Below are positions 37,428-49,032 of a DNA stretch of 64,000 nt, in pieces; positions within the stretch are counted from its first letter, which is position 1; each line of letters begins with the position of its first letter. Position numbers and translations under genes: made by a program. The stretch is taken from the NCBI RefSeq assembly GCF_000143535.2, contig NC_037322.1, positions 496,001 through 560,000 of the forward strand. The letters are read 5' to 3'. The DNA comes from Botrytis cinerea B05.10 (lineage: Eukaryota; Ascomycota; Leotiomycetes; Helotiales; Sclerotiniaceae). The notes under the pieces are model-generated. The model made no database searches. It saw nothing but the letters and a program-made list of their open reading frames with translations, and had not been told where the DNA came from.

Positions 37428-39194
37428 ATGGTGAATACCCAAGAGCTTCTGGCTCAAATGGAGGTATGTATTCTTAAATTCATTCATTCACTATCTCATA
37501 TTTCATCTCGAATATTCTCCTCTTGTTGTATACGCTGTTGACGAATTGCACAGACAGAATATTGTCCTCCACTCGACAACAGTACGTTTCGTGCAATAAT
37601 CGCAGATTACGATCTCTCCAATAAAGAGCAAATTCAGACGGCGCGCGTGGTTTTGGACATGATAAGGAAAGATGCAGAGTTTGAAGAAGCTACTGGCTTC
37701 GATCCGAGTGGAACTTGGGGCGGAACATACACAAATAGAGGGGAAACTTCAGCAGAGCAGAATTCGCAGAATGGCAATAGCAGAAATGACGATGCGAGCA
37801 CAAGTAGTAAAAGTGTACCTGGATGGAGTAGTTCTACAGACGATACATTGAGTCAAAGAACATCCTCACTAGATCTTTTGGAAGGATTGGACTTTCCGGG
37901 CAGCGAAGATGCTTACAAGGGGACTGACTTTACGGATTCTCTTGAGGGAATGGATGTGAACAGTCAAGAGGATTTCTTACTTTCGACTTTCGAGACTCTG
38001 AAACCTTTTGATGTCAAATATTCCCTGAAGAAGTCCAAAGGAAATGTTAATTTGGCGATCGAGGATTTACTCAATCTATCCTTCCTCGAGGAAACAGGAT
38101 CGAGGAGACGTGGTATTGAAGCCTTCTCTGAAAGTTCCGCATTACCTAAAGCCCGCAAACAAAAAGGAAAGAGAAAAGGTCGAAAGACTGAAGCCTCTGA
38201 AAGCAGTACCGTTGCAGACAATTCACCTATTTCTTCTGAAGCGAGTAAATGGGAGACGGGCAGAAAGGATGTCGAATTCCTATCTACCAGAACCGGCATA
38301 CCTATGCAACAGATTACTTCAATGTACCACAATCATGGAGCTTCTGTCAAAGCGACAATCTTATCAATCATTGAAAACTATCCTGCCACCGATATGGAAG
38401 AGGAAGACCCAATAATTGAAGTGCAAGCAATGGAACTTGGGGAAGCTTTTCCTTCAATTAAACCCTCCCACATACTCGTTCTCACTCAAATCACATATCC
38501 ATATACAGCCAATGCGCATGAACTGGCAAATGCACTCATAGCGACTCCTATTTCCAAGCCAGGCAAACCAAACCTTCAAGTTGAAATCCGACATGTGCCT
38601 CTTAATATCGACCTCTCCCCCACGATTTTATCAGCTTCAAAACAGTACTCCTTAAATGCTATCTACCCCACGCATTCTACCTCCTCTAATCCTGGTACAC
38701 CACTCTCTCCCTCTACAGACTCAAGCCCTCACGTCAATGCACGTAACACTGCTTTCCAAAAAGCATCCGCTGCGTACAAAAAGTCCAAATCCAATCCTCT
38801 GATGGGCGGCGCAGCAGCTTATTACTCCCAACTGGGACGAGATGCCAATGTCCGTGTTAAAAATGTCGAAAGTGCTGCAGCGGACGAATTAGTCATGAGT
38901 CAATGTTGGAGCGGCGGTATAGATTTACATGGAGTTGGAGTCCGAGATGCAGTGAGAATCGCAAGAGAGAAAGTAACCATGTGGTGGGTTTCAGAGGAAC
39001 AGAGAAGAGTCAGCGGTGGATATACACGAGCGGGGCCACAACAGGGATTCAAAATCGTAACGGGTGTGGGAAATCACAGTGAAGGCGGAAAAGGAAAGTT
39101 AGGACCTGCTGTAGCGAGGATGTTGATTAAGGAGGGGTGGAAAGTACAGGTCGGGAGCGGCGCATTGCTTGTTATGGGGGTGGCGAGGAAGTAG
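37428..39194 (+). CDS. DUF1771-Smr domain protein (putative nuclease-like)
   Basis: Two exons (37428-37463, 37554-39194) join in phase to 558 residues. The N-terminal part contains two CUE-like helical regions (QEDFLLSTFETLKPFDVKYS; WETGRKDVEFLSTRTGIPMQ). A DUF1771 segment (residues about 425-475, RNTAFQKASAAYKKSKSNPL) immediately precedes the C-terminal Smr domain: GGIDLHGVGVRDAVRIAREK and later IVTGVGNHSEGGKGKLGPAV. The LDLHG and TGxGxHS motifs are those of Smr domains, which have endonuclease or RNA-binding activity in other proteins such as N4BP2 and yeast Cue2. By family analogy it could act in RNA cleavage linked to ribosome quality control, but that is an inference. Exon 1 encodes only 12 residues. 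The acceptor at 37554 is preferred because the alternative four bases downstream breaks the frame. Confidence 0.88.
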
Positions 39195-39675
39195 GAATAT
39201 CTTGGGTAGATCATTTTGTCTGGGCGTATCAAAGTAGGCGCACTTGATGGAGTCGTTTGGTCGTTAGGTGATGGAAAAGGGCGTCTCGGCGATTGTGTGG
39301 GTGGACGATGGAGTTTGAAAGACTTCCCAGCGAACTTTTTTCTGCTTACGAATATGAGCGTATAAAGTCTATTGAAAAATTATGCATAGATAGATTTATG
39401 AGCGTCATTAGAGTAGATCAATGTACTCAAATCATACATAACAGTATACTTACTAGTAATGATGGTGGTATTTAAACAAGTGATCAAGATGGGTGTCGCT
39501 GAATGCAAATGCTACGCCTCAAGTGCTCAAGTACCTAGGTATCTATTGTATCTCTCGTTGGTACATGCTAGTGCTAATGCTAATGTCTTCTCAGTTACAA
39601 TCATAATCTCATAATCTCATCTATGTATCTGCCTTCTACCCCTCTCACAATCTATATCTCACAAATTTCATTCAC
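39195..39675. other. Convergent 3' spacer
   Basis: This 480-bp region between two converging genes probably holds both polyadenylation regions. Nothing else was seen. Confidence 0.5.
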
Positions 39676-41180
39676 TCACTTCAAACTACCCACACCCCCT
39701 TCAAACTCACCCACATCATATTCCTCGGGATATTCCTCCATGACCGACCTCAACTCTTCCATCTGACTCTTCAACTCCGGCGTCATCTCCTTATACACAT
39801 CCTCAAACATGCTTTTGATCGGGGGTTTCTTTTCCTTCTCCGCCTCGCTCAGTTTCTTCAAAACCTCCTTTTTAATATTCGTCCTCGCCTCGATCTCCTT
39901 CGCTTCATTCCATACATTTCTCTTCTCGAGATATTTCCGCAGCCGCGTGATCGGGTTATCTCTTCGTTTCCAATCTTCGACTTCGACGCGCGCGCGGTAC
40001 GCGAAGGAATCATCTGAAGTGCTATGGTGGGAAATGCGGTAGGACATTGCTTCGATGAGGACAGGGCGTCCACCATCTTTTAGGGCAAGCTCACGCGCTT
40101 TCTTGGTGACTTGGAGGACGGCCCAGATGTCATTTCCGTCCACGCGGATGGTGTCAATTCCGTAGCCGGTGCCGCGACTGGCGATACCGTCGCCGCGGTA
40201 TTGTTCGAGGGTGGGGGTAGAAATGGCGTAGCCGTTGTTGCGACAGATGAAGATTACGGGACAGGAGCGGGTAGCGGCTATGTTGAGGGCGCCGTGGAAA
40301 TCTCCTTCCGAGGCGGCTCCTTCGCCAAAGTAACAGGCTACTACTCGGGGAGGGAGAGAGGGGTTTTGGAGACGTTGGAGTTTTAATGCATAGGCTGCTC
40401 CTGCGGCATGGGGGATTTGAGTTGCAAGAGGAGAAGAGATAGAGTGCTGCATTTTGTTAGCTGTTTGAATTCTATCGCTACCCATATTTTTTTTACGTCA
40501 AATTTTGGGCAATATCAGAGGGAAACTCACAATATTCAGCTCTTTACTTCCATAATGTACGGGCATATTTCTTGCCTTTCCCTTATCCTTTCTATTGGCA
40601 AACAGCTGACTCATAAATTCGTCCAGCGTAAATCCTCTCTGCATGAACACACCCGCCTCTCTATATTGGCTAAAAATCACATCATCCTTTTCCAATGCCG
40701 CCGCCGATCCAACACAGGTACCTTCTTCGCCCTGACTCGGCATGTAAAAGCTCAATCGACCTTGTCGCTGTGCTTCAACCATTATAACATCCATAATAGA
40801 CACTTTTATCATGTTGAGATACATTTCCAAAGCAGCTTCGTCGGAGGGGAGAACGGCAGATGGGTCGAGAATTTCACCGTCCGGGGACATGGTGCGGTAG
40901 GTAGGAATGGCATTGTAGGTTGAGGGGTGCTCGAAGGAGAGGGAGGAGGTAAATTTACTATCTACTGCTCCGGGGAAGCGTACTCTATGTTTTGATTAGC
41001 AATTGATATTTTGTTCAAATCAATGGAAACTCACCCTGCAGAACCAGGTTTCTGGCTTGGTCCCACGGTAGAATGGCATCTTCCCAACCATACTCCATGA
41101 GTCCTACTTCTCAAGCAAGATGTAGATATTCTTCCGCTCTTAGCCCCTCGCAAAATGCATCCTCCAATTCTCTGTGAATT
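39676..41180 (-). CDS. Branched-chain 2-oxoacid dehydrogenase E1 alpha subunit, mitochondrial
   Basis: This is the thiamine-diphosphate-dependent decarboxylase subunit that degrades the 2-oxo acids of Val, Leu and Ile in the mitochondrial matrix. Exons 40984-40531 and 40446-39676 join in phase, preceded by an exon ending at 41035. The ThDP-binding motif is CYFGEGAASEGDFHGALNIA followed by ICRNNGYAIST. The regulatory phosphorylation loop is YRISHHSTSDDSFAYR. PSQGEEGTCVGSAAAL is also typical of BCKDHA rather than pyruvate dehydrogenase. The leader HGVWLGRCHSTVGPSQKPGS is basic and looks like a presequence, but its frame has no ATG back to a TGA at 41181-41183. An ATG at 41184 or 41160 opens a neighbouring frame that stops near 41142. 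The 5' end is therefore unresolved: an upstream exon, or a one-base indel. Confidence 0.9.
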
Positions 41181-41656
41181 CATAATTGTTTGCTTATCTG
41201 ACTTCAGTGATCAATCAACAATATCACAACTAAACCTCAATCTAACATTCCCAAGCAGTAAAATGGCCGTTTTGAAGAATCAATTCGAAAACATCAAGGA
41301 GATTTCTTCAACATCTTTCAGTCAATACCATCCGGGACCTGCTTAAATACAAAACAAAAAGAGCGTCCGGCACAAGAAAGATCAACACAGATGCTGGGGA
41401 CTCCAACCGTGCTAAAACACTGGAGAACAAGGCTGGAATCCGGGGTAATGCCGTTGATAACCGATCCACTCCTATCCCTTGTTCCGCTAGCTTACTTCTT
41501 CATTGTACCACTCGCCGGAGAAAAAACTTGGCAAGGCTGACGAGGCGAGAAATTTATCGGATTCGGAGATACTTGGGGGATTTTTGTATTCCCATTATTT
41601 TGTGATCGACGTCTAGTTCTTGTACCTATCACGGAAGCATAGTTATTAGGTTCAAA
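41181..41656. promoter_or_regulatory. Divergent promoter between BCKDH E1-alpha and COQ5
   Basis: This 475-bp spacer drives two mitochondrial-protein genes in opposite directions. A plus-strand 27-codon frame (MAVLKNQFENIKEIS...) begins at 41264 but has no support as a gene. Confidence 0.45.
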
Positions 41657-42787
<1,131 letters not shown>

Positions 42788-43502
42788 CTTGGGGGAATAT
42801 CTTGTTTGCTAGACATCCGCCTTATTAATGCGTTGTCTATATGAGCTTGAATCAGTCCGACTTTCAAGTAAACTACGTTTGAAGATCTGTAAAACCAGCA
42901 TGTAAAATGTATATATACACGTTATTGTACGATACCATAAACTCCAAATATCACAATGAAGATTCTGTAACTGGAACACATTTACTAAAATTTAATTGAT
43001 GTTTTCTATGCGTCTGTGATCATTTGACAACCGTCCCCTCCCTGGCACCCCGCAACCACCAACCTTTCAATTCTCACATTTTTCCATGTGGAAATTTGAG
43101 GCAAAGACTAGAATACATGTGCAACGCTATTCATTGATTCGTTTCGAATATCTCATTCCATAATGAGATCCATGATATGATGCGACTCAAAGCTACCCGT
43201 ATCAAAAGTACAGATGCGAAGGAAATAGAATGAGCTAGTAGCTATCATCGCCTGCACACAAATAAAAGTAGGAACCGTAAAGTATGAGCAAACGTTTATG
43301 ACTCCACTCCGGTACCTTAAATATTTTTATGATGAGGACGAAAAAAAGCCGAAATACTAATATGGCTGGGCCTCTGTCAAGATAGATATCCTCTGCTCAC
43401 AATAAGTGACCATTAAGAAGATGTACTGTATGAGAAATATGACTTTTTGGTGCAAGAAAGGAATGAAAACTGGTGATGTATGATGTCGGATATTATTGGT
43501 GA
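42788..43502. other. Convergent 3' spacer
   Basis: This 715-bp AT-rich region between COQ5 and the DUF2433 gene has no ORF or RNA signal that can be supported. Confidence 0.5.
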
Positions 43503-45928
43503 TCAAGAATCACCTCCTGCTGGTGTAGCTGAAGCTAGAGCAGGAGATGCTCCGCCTTCTTTATTGAAGCCACCTCGTCCGCCACGTCCACCTCTACCTC
43601 TATCATTTCCCCTTCCACGGCTAGATCCACCTCGACCACCTCGACCACCTCGGCCACCTTCGCTATCGCTAGCACCTCCGCTTCCGTAACCACCTCGGGG
43701 AGCACTGCTGTTTCCACCCCTGCTGCTGCCCCAACTGCCGGCACCTCCACGGCTTGAAGAGTAAGACTTAGTATTATCCCTAGCCTGGAATAACTTCACC
43801 AAAGGTCTTGAGCGATCCTCACTGCTGCGTTGTGTGACCTCTGCAGGTAGACGACCTAGAGCATCATCTCTCTCCTGAGTTGTCTTGAAGACGGCAACCT
43901 TGTTAGATGCGCCCCATTTATCGACTCTAATAATCTTTGCCTTGTCATCGTCGTGGAACAAATCACGGACATGGTCTTCTGAATTCACATTCATAACGAA
44001 GAGACCAATGATTTGTTCGGCAGAAGGCTTAGCTGCTGGGGATGAGCTGTCTGCACCATTTGTGGTCGCAGGAGTCTTCTCGTCCTCCTTGGCAGATGGT
44101 AGGTTAACAACGTTGTTTTGAGCTGGTTGTGGTGTGGCAGGCTTGGCTTGGAACGGAGCTGGTGACTCTGCGGTACGTTCAGGACCAGCTGGTGGAGCTC
44201 TGGTTTGTGGTTGAGCTTGTCCTCGTTGACCAAAAGGTTGAGCTGGAGGTTGTGCGGCAGGTGAACGCTGAGCTGGCCCAGTAGGTGGTGCCGAGGATAC
44301 AAGATTTTGGCTTGATCCAGGTGTTCCAGAGCCGGTCGCAGGTGCTTGTGCTTGTTGCTGTTGGTGACCCGGATGTTGTTTTGCACCTCGATGAGCGAAG
44401 TTAAACCCTTGAGCTCGCATTTCGGTACCGATGCGACCATCTTGAACTTCCAAAACTAACCATCCAAAGGCAGCATCAGCTAAGTTAAAGTTCCACATAT
44501 TTTTGAAAGCACTTTCGTCGACTTGGCCCAAAGTCGCGGCGTTAGAACCGCCAACGGGGCCTCCGAATGGGTTGCCTCCATGTGCGGTGCTTGGCATCTT
44601 CTCTACGATACCAAGGGCGTTATTGAGAAGGTTTTGTTGAGCTTCGTTTGAAGAAATGGCCGGTTGAACTTCGCTCTTGACCGTTTCCCATACGTCATTG
44701 AAGGAAGCTTTGGACGCTGCGAGCTTACCCCGGTAATGATCCAAGGTAGGGTTGACACTGAATTCGTTGTAGGAGCTTCCATATCTGAAATGTAGTCCTG
44801 CAGATATCGAGAAGTCGGCCTTAAGGGTGACTGAAAGCTGATTCAAAATACCCTCACGAGCTGGGGACGCATGGGTAATAAATACACGGGTTTCGGTAGG
44901 GTCGTATACACGATTGGCGGTGTCTACCAACTCTCCCATTTGAAGGAGTGTGGTCCACATGGTTCCTTGCCCACCAGCAATTGTGGTTCTACCCTCGCCG
45001 TTATCGAAAAGTTTGTGCATGACAACTGCGCCACCAAGTCCGAGAAGTCTTAACTTAACGCCTCCAATTTCCAAAAGCATCGAGCGTGCCTCATCAATGA
45101 TGTGAAGTTTGTCAACCTTGTATTCGCCCGATCTGAATTTCTCGAGGACTCGCACATCTTCGCATGCACCCCAGACAGTGTAGACCGGTACATCAAGCTT
45201 CAGACTGCCATTTAGGAACTGTGGTAATTCGGAAAGTGGAAGGTCGCCAGGACTGAATCTCGACTTTACTGGGCCGCCCGGCGCTGCAATTGCCTTTTTC
45301 GTAGCTTCTGTGATCAGGGGAGAGTATTGAGCGACATGTTTGAGGGTCCTATTGAATTTTGTTAGTGGATGATGCAAAGTGCTGAGCTAGATGCTGAGCT
45401 CACTTTTCTGCAATGCGATCGAGAGAGGTGTCATCATAGAAACCGAAATCTCCAGTATGAATAATGTGGTCTGCGCGTGCCTGCTTTGCGAGTTCGTTGA
45501 GTGATCTTAAATTTCCTTCCAAGTTGTCAGCGTTGCCTGAAAAGTCAAATCTTCAGGTCAAGCTCACCTCGTACGTCTGCCACACACAAAACTCTCACAC
45601 CTCCAGTTTGTATGATTCTACCGTTGTTTGGAAGTAAAGGGGTCGCTCCAGGTGGAATGCCAGTATGGCCGGCTACAGCACCATTTGGCATATAAGCTTG
45701 GTTATAGCTAGGTTGTTGGGGAGGGAGTCGTTGCTGAAACATTGGATCTGTTAGCTTGGGATGTACTGGAAACTTCTGAAAAACGGAAGAGTAAGTGGGT
45801 CGTTTCCCGACGATGAAAGAGCTTGCGAGAGTCATTTTCGATTGAACGAGACAGCAGAGGAGGCTGAGAAGAGTGTGTACGATTGAGGAGTATGTTTGGA
45901 ATGGTCTTCCACTTACAGGATTGGCCAT
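43503..45928 (-). CDS. DUF2433 metallophosphoesterase-like protein with RGG tail
   Basis: Four exons (45928-45917, 45775-45568, 45536-45404, 45348-43503) join in phase to 732 residues. The first exon encodes only MANP. The N-terminal half has the layout of a calcineurin-like phosphoesterase: RVLCVADVRGN (in place of the usual D-x-H-G-N), HTGDFGFYDD, VYTVWGACEDVRVL, and TRVFITHASPAREG. This corresponds to the fungal DUF2433 family. The middle is Gln/Pro-rich. A compact domain follows (IIGLFVMNVNSEDHVRDLF, then KVAVFKTTQERDDALGRLPA), reminiscent of an RRM-like fold. The C-terminus is an RGG/GRG-rich tail, which usually binds RNA. A role in RNA metabolism is plausible. The metal site looks altered (Arg for His, Ala for Asn), so catalysis is uncertain. 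Confidence 0.85.
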
Positions 45929-47366
45929 AATTCACAAGATCGTGGTGATTCACAGTCAGATAAGGAAGGCGTAAAGAGGTGAATTATTCTATGCGCTTTC
46001 TCTGTCGAAACAAGGAGGTACGATGAGAAGATTAATTAAAGGAAGTAAAGGAAGGTGGTATGTAGTAAGGTTTCGGTTGAGGAGGTAGGTACCTTTTTGA
46101 TGATTGAAGTTGAGTGAATCTCTTTCGCGCGGCTCACAACCAAATTGGAAACCTAAGGAAGACAACATCCATCCCTGCAACCTTCAGCTTGATTTGGTAA
46201 CCCACACTTTCCTGTCAGCAAAGCAAACCTCACTCCAAACGTCACTTCAGACTTCTCTCCCACCGGTGACGTTCAACAATTTGCACAATTTATAATTTAT
46301 AATTTGTAATTTATAATTTATAGTCAAGTGACCAGAATTTACCATGGTGTGATAAGTGATGACAATAATTACAATTATCTCGCCCTTAATTATGCCCAAG
46401 TAGGTATTATGACCACTTTTTACAACATCCATCTCCGACATCTGGCGGTCTTGATCAGAATCGCGGTATCATCTTATCATGTGATATCTGTACGAATGTG
46501 CTTTCCACCATGCCTTCTCACCACACAGCTTTCTCTCGCACTTCATCGTCGCACCTTGTCCATTCCTACCACTTTCTCAAACCAATGTTTACAATCTGGC
46601 TGGCTGTCGCCATGATCAACGCCGTCCAACGCAACAATTCAAACCTTGGGCATACCACAAAATGCCCTGTTATCCTAGCGTCCTGTAAGTCTATACATCT
46701 ATTGGTGGTCCAGTGTAAAGGAACTTGCTATCATGCAATAGCAAAGAGTGGAAATATCACATGGAGATACTTGCTAGTCTCAGAACCAGTACAGTCGGGT
46801 ACTTCTGTGATGGAGTCAAAAAATGTAGCTCATTCATTTCCATTTTTGTTGCTTCTGCAGTATCATTAAAGGTGCATCGTGCACCTCGCTTTAAACCAGC
46901 GTTGTTCAAATCTCCTACGTTTCTGGGAAGCTCGCATATCATCAAGCGTACCTACTTCTTATCGGCTTCTAGATATGCGCCAAGAACAAAGCGATGCTTG
47001 TACTGGAGGACAAACTTTTCTTTGCGTATTTCTGGATTAAATGGCTTTCGAGTGGGTGTGATGGTTTTGTGGCAGACCCTAAAACATCTCCATTCCGCAC
47101 AGTTTCGCAAATCTTCATGATTGAATCCTTCATATCCACCTCAATTCATGTAACCTAATGATTTGAGAGAAGCTTATAGGCACTTCTCGATTCTCTGCCC
47201 CGTTTCGAGCAAGTTAGACCTCGAGATGTGACGCCAGCAAGCGCATACACACACACTCCTCTAGATGTGTAACCTTTTAAGGCCGAGAGTGATCTGGAAC
47301 AAGTTGTCCTGAAGCGATTACTTTCTTCGTTTCTGATTATTCTCAATGCAAATTTTTGATACTTTA
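45929..47366. promoter_or_regulatory. Divergent spacer between DUF2433 and BTB genes
   Basis: This 1.4-kb region contains an AT repeat (unit ATAATTT, about five copies, 46287-46320). A possible two-exon frame of about 100 residues lies at 46510-46869 but has no recognisable domain. The promoters of both flanking genes should lie here. Confidence 0.4.
46287..46320 (+). repeat. AT-rich heptamer repeat (ATAATTT-type), about five copies
   Basis: Repeated TTTATAATTTATAATTTGTA-type units, slightly imperfect. Confidence 0.85.
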
Positions 47367-47456
47367 ATGAAAGCTTATCTTGGACTACCTATATCAAGTA
47401 CAGCAGCAATCCACTCTGATCCACCCATCCCAAGACGAGTCGAAGTAACATTCAAG

Positions 47457-48275
47457 ATGGAAGGAAATAGATCCATCAGAATGGCCATCAGGTAAGTCTT
47501 CCTCTTATTATTTCCTTGTTTTACATGATGCACACGGATCACATTACCATCAAGACAGATTTAACAAACGTTTAGATCCATTGGGCGCGAAGTCGTGCAT
47601 GTCAAAGTCGGAAAGGACCTCCAAGATTTCGGTGTACACAAAAGTCTCATTTGCCACTGGTCTCCATTTTTCAACGCTGCATTCACTTCCGGTTTCGAAG
47701 AAACCGCCACTGGTATCATCAAGCTTGTAGATGTCGAAGTTGAAGTCTTTGAGTTGTTTTTCTTATGGCTATATACGCAGCAAATCGGTGAGCCTGAGCA
47801 AGATCCAGCTGGTTCCGCTCTCTCGGACAACGAGTCGAAACCCGGCCATGACTACAAACTTCATGTTCGCACTCTTCTACGGCTCTACGTCTTTGCGGAC
47901 ATGATTAAAGCACCGGTTCTCAAGAACGACTGCATTGAGAAGCTCTCTCGTATGGAATCTTTCGAAAAGGAATATCTAACCGAGTCCGAGAATTTCCGAT
48001 ATGTTTGGGAGCATACGAGAGAGCACGATTTAATCCGCAAGCTGCTTGTTGATACAATCGTTTGGGATTTGGGGAACGCATCATTTCTCAAGACTCCCGA
48101 TCAACTTCCTCAAGAAGTAACATTTGACATTCTTCTCGCCATGAAAACAGTTATCGATAATGCTCGTACGGAGTTAAAAGAGAAAGAGAATAGTAAGAAA
48201 AAGTTCAAGGCTCTCGAAGCTTTCGAAAGCCCTTTGGAAGATCGAACCAATTATCATGAGAAAGCTGGGACATAG
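47457..48275 (+). CDS. BTB/POZ domain protein
   Basis: Two exons (47457-47491, 47576-48275) join in phase to 244 residues ending at TAG. The BTB fold is recognisable: VVHVKVGKDLQDFGVHKSLI, CHWSPFFNAAFTSGFEE, and later EVEVFELFFLWLYTQQI, LLRLYVFADMIKAPVLKNDC. Fungal BTB proteins of this type are widespread and mostly uncharacterised. BTB domains mediate dimerisation and CUL3 binding. An in-frame ATG at 47367, 30 codons upstream without a stop, is an alternative start that would give 274 residues. The notable oddity is downstream. The frame continues past the TAG without another stop for 81 codons and encodes a chromodomain, so this protein may be the truncated product of a longer BTB-chromodomain gene. 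Confidence 0.85.
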
Positions 48276-48521
48276 AATAACGAAAACGGAGATGTGCCAT
48301 CTGAGTCGCTGGCGGGGGTCTCAGACCAGGAAATGTATGATATTGAGGAAATTGTGGATTCTAAATCAGGGGGCGACTTGGCCAGTTACAAGGCTAGATG
48401 GGTTGGACATCCGCAAGACAGTAAATATTACTCGGCGGAAAACTTTAGAGGTGCCCAGAAACTCGTTGGGGAATTTCATAAGAGATACCCGCAGAAGCCT
48501 GGTCCTGGGATCGGCTACTAG
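48276..48521 (+). other. Chromodomain in frame after the BTB stop codon
   Basis: Immediately after the TAG at 48273-48275 the same frame stays open for 81 codons to a TAG at 48519-48521. It encodes MYDIEEIVDSKSGGDLASYK, ARWVGHPQDSKYYSAENF and KLVGEFHKRYPQ. This is the chromodomain pattern of fungal chromatin and retrotransposon proteins: Y-x-[IV]-E-x-I, W-x-G-[HY]-P, x-[WY]-x-x-x-E-N. Three candidate aromatic cage residues are Tyr, Trp and Tyr. There is an internal ATG (48333). It is either the C-terminus of a broken BTB-chromodomain gene, a readthrough extension, or a separate small ORF. Confidence 0.65.
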
Positions 48522-49032
48522 TAGTCATACTTTCCTATTGTCTTGTGGGCTCGAGAGTTCGTCCCAGATAGGTTTTCCCATAGTTCAGTCTTCAGTGCAA
48601 TGATTAGAGGTGTTCGGTTCCTGAAACCCATTTGTTAATTAGAAATAGTTTGGAATATTTAACTCACTTCGGACATGGAAGTTCGTTTCTAAATTATCAG
48701 TCCGGACTATGGGACACTTCGGTCCATGTACCACATTGTTTGTAATCAATCTTGAGTGCTTACCTAGATAGCCAATGATCAGTAAGTGGTTTGTGGAGGT
48801 ATCGCTCGGTTCTGATATTTTATTGGTTATTACAAATATCTTTACTTCTTTCCCCTCACACCCCCGAGCAATATTTTCCGGGGTAACACATCGCTTACCA
48901 CGGGTTTTCCAGCTAAAGAAGATGTTCATCTAAAATTCATTAAATTTCTATTCTATAATATAGTATTATTGAAACCAGGTGGTGCATCACTATTCATCTA
49001 ACCACCCCAACGTGAACGTCTTCTGGTGCCTA
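48522..49032. other. AT-rich spacer
   Basis: This 510-bp region between the chromodomain frame and the FAD oxidase 3' end shows no gene. Confidence 0.5.

Noticed and set aside
41264..41346. Small plus-strand frame MAVLKNQFENIKEIS... between BCKDH and COQ5
   Set aside because: It is only 27 codons, lies in a divergent promoter, and shows no conservation evidence.
46510..46869. Possible two-exon gene of about 100 residues
   Set aside because: A GTAAGT donor and an AATAG acceptor join in phase, but the product has no known motif and looks low in coding quality.
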